Positions 62,639 to 64,000 of a stretch of 64,000 nt of DNA are shown piece after piece. The DNA is from Sporosarcina sp. FSL K6-1508 (lineage in GTDB: Bacteria; Bacillota; Bacilli; Bacillales_A; Planococcaceae). Below the pieces are notes generated by a model. The model searched no databases and was not told where the DNA came from. It worked only from the letters and a program-made list of their open reading frames with translations. Numbering within the stretch: the first letter of the stretch is position 1; every line of letters starts with the position of its first letter. A program made the position numbers and the translations under genes. The stretch covers positions 1,995,001-2,059,000 of the forward strand of contig NZ_JBBOXF010000001.1 of the NCBI RefSeq assembly GCF_038007465.1. Reading direction: 5' to 3'.

Positions 62639-64000
62639 ATGTCTACTGAAGTAAAAGTGATTTTTGCGAACGATCCGATTGTCTTGGGAAATGCTGCGGT
62701 AAAAAAATTCGTAGCAAATCAAAAGGCGGGGCATAGCTCTGTATTAATCGGAGAAACACATTATATTGTCGTAAAAGAGTGCAAAGAAAAAGAGATGACA
62801 CTTGAAAAAGCCCGTGCAACGGCAGGGAATATCGCTCGTGATGTAAGCGCACAAAAAATTGAAACAGCAGTCATAGAGGATGGAGTTATTTCCAATGCCT
62901 ATGCGAAGTTGGACAGAGGAGCAGTCCTGACAGCATTCGCGGAAGGATGGGAACTGGGTTCTTATCAATTCGTAAACTATAAATCGGACGTCACGGCATT
63001 CCAAACTGCACTTGCTATAGTTGGCGACGAAGCGAAGCCATTCATTGAAGCTGGCAAGATCCGAGCAGCAGCAACTGCATTCTCACGTGATTTGATGAAT
63101 GAAGTGTCGAACGTCTTGAATCCCGAAACGTTCCCGGAAGTATTGAAGAAAAACTTTGAAGGCACTGACGTTGAAGTCAATGTGCTGGATAAAGAAAAGC
63201 TTAAGGAAATGGAAATGAACGGTGTGTTGACAGTCGCTCGCGGAAGTATATACAAGCCATCGTTCGTTGAACTTGTCTACAAAGGAGACGCATCGAAACC
63301 GCTTGTGGCGCTCGTCGGTAAAGGCGTGACATTCGATACAGGCGGCATCAGTTTGAAGAGCGGCAAAGATTTAAGTGATATGCGCATGGATATGGGCGGA
63401 GCAGCTGCTGTTTCCGGTGCACTTACATTGCTCGCAAAATCGAACGCGAAAGTGAACGTTGTCGCACTTATTCCGATTGTGGAAAACATGCCGGATAACA
63501 CATCCGTTTTACCAGGGGAAGTCATTACCTATAAAAATGGATTGACTGTTCAAGTCGGTAACACTGATGCGGAAGGCCGTCTCATTTTAGCAGACGCGCT
63601 CATTCGTGCTGGTGAATGGAAAGCGGAATACATCGTCGATATCGCCACACTGACAGGGGCAATCGTCAATGCACTCGGTACTGAACTTGGGGGCGTATTC
63701 GGAGACGAAGAGTTATCTGCTCAAATGAAAAAAATTGGCGATCAAAATGGTGATTTCATCTGGCCGATGCCATTAGTTGAAGCATATGACAAATCGCTTG
63801 ATAGTGACTACGCAGATATGAACAACATCAGTTCATTAGGCGGGGCAGGGTCGATTACAGCAGGCTTATTCCTGCGCCGTTTCGTTCCGAAAGATAGCAA
63901 ATGGCTGCACGTCGATATGGCAGGCATGATGAGTAAAAACAGCGCATCAGGATACTATGCTAAATCTGCAACTGGCTATGGCGCACGATTATTAGCCGAC
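62639..64000 (+). CDS. pepA: Leucyl aminopeptidase (M17), 3' end outside window
   Basis: 454 codons open to the window edge; the family is about 480-500 residues. N-terminal M17 domain to about 165, then the catalytic domain: VGKGVTFDTGGISLK (metal-binding Lys and Asp), MRMDMGGAAAVSGAL, NTDAEGRLILADAL (signature), and ATLTGAIVNALG. The hexameric enzyme releases N-terminal residues from cytoplasmic peptides using two metals. CAGGGGGAAACTAT precedes the ATG. It has its own position 70 bases after the small membrane gene. Confidence 0.94.
   Translation, partial: MSTEVKVIFANDPIVLGNAAVKKFVANQKAGHSSVLIGETHYIVVKECKEKEMTLEKARATAGNIARDVSAQKIETAVIEDGVISNAYAKLDRGAVLTAFAEGWELGSYQFVNYKSDVTAFQTALAIVGDEAKPFIEAGKIRAAATAFSRDLMNEVSNVLNPETFPEVLKKNFEGTDVEVNVLDKEKLKEMEMNGVLTVARGSIYKPSFVELVYKGDASKPLVALVGKGVTFDTGGISLKSGKDLSDMRMDMGGAAAVSGALTLLAKSNAKVNVVALIPIVENMPDNTSVLPGEVITYKNGLTVQVGNTDAEGRLILADALIRAGEWKAEYIVDIATLTGAIVNALGTELGGVFGDEELSAQMKKIGDQNGDFIWPMPLVEAYDKSLDSDYADMNNISSLGGAGSITAGLFLRRFVPKDSKWLHVDMAGMMSKNSASGYYAKSATGYGARLLAD

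Overview
The window looks like chromosome of a low-to-moderate GC Gram-positive bacterium of the Bacillales, most likely a Planococcaceae/Caryophanaceae member such as Sporosarcina. This is inferred from a Bacillus-type rrn operon with a 20-tRNA array, from menaquinone, metK/pckA and ytkD/ytoA/ytpA-type gene order as in the Bacillus 'yt' region, and from Bacillales families (YteA, YidD, YjfB-like, IspA-type protease, BpsA/BpsB). The species cannot be fixed from the sequence alone.

Layout. 1-5304: 3' part of an rrn operon (23S truncated at the window edge, 5S, then 20 tRNAs in nearly the order of B. subtilis trnB, without tRNA-His). 5351-13260: yteA-like gene, a decayed menA, and the menaquinone cluster menF-menD-menH-menB plus menE. 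13268-20537: zinc lipoprotein with a Zur-type operator, yidD, dps, a YjfB-like peptide, ytkD, an esterase, pckA, and metK behind a SAM riboswitch. 20600-34000: an accessory stretch in which two nearly identical IS4-family elements and two large copies of a structured non-coding repeat surround resident genes (NUDIX, VOC, ytoA, ytpA, a histidine phosphatase, a chemoreceptor). 34142-42500: signal peptidase, GNAT, S41 peptidase-like protein, lipoprotein, UvrD-like helicase coupled to two CrcB/Fluc genes, and a large catalase with a sigma-B-like promoter. 42565-48026: nuclease, then two NhaC-family transporters, each behind its own T-box; the first is translationally coupled to a PqqB-like metallo-beta-lactamase-fold protein. 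48200-55711: mostly single genes, including the type III polyketide synthase/methyltransferase pair. 55750-56130: a 21-bp tandem array. 56142-64000: PadR/HAAS-DUF4097 operon, endonuclease I-like gene, a type I toxin-antitoxin module, intracellular subtilisin, AlkD, an NlpC-like unknown with a small membrane protein, and a leucyl aminopeptidase that runs off the end.

The observations most worth following are: (1) an unannotated type I toxin-antitoxin locus at about 58745-59075 in which the 5' and 3' ends of the 27-codon toxin mRNA are complementary; (2) T-box-controlled NhaC transporters, one operonic with a PqqB-like protein lacking the Asp of HxHxDH; (3) a modular, MITE-like non-coding element present twice, with inserted hairpins and tandem units that differ by exactly one hairpin; (4) a YtpA homologue whose nucleophilic Ser is Gly; (5) a menA pseudogene beginning at a perfect inverted duplication.
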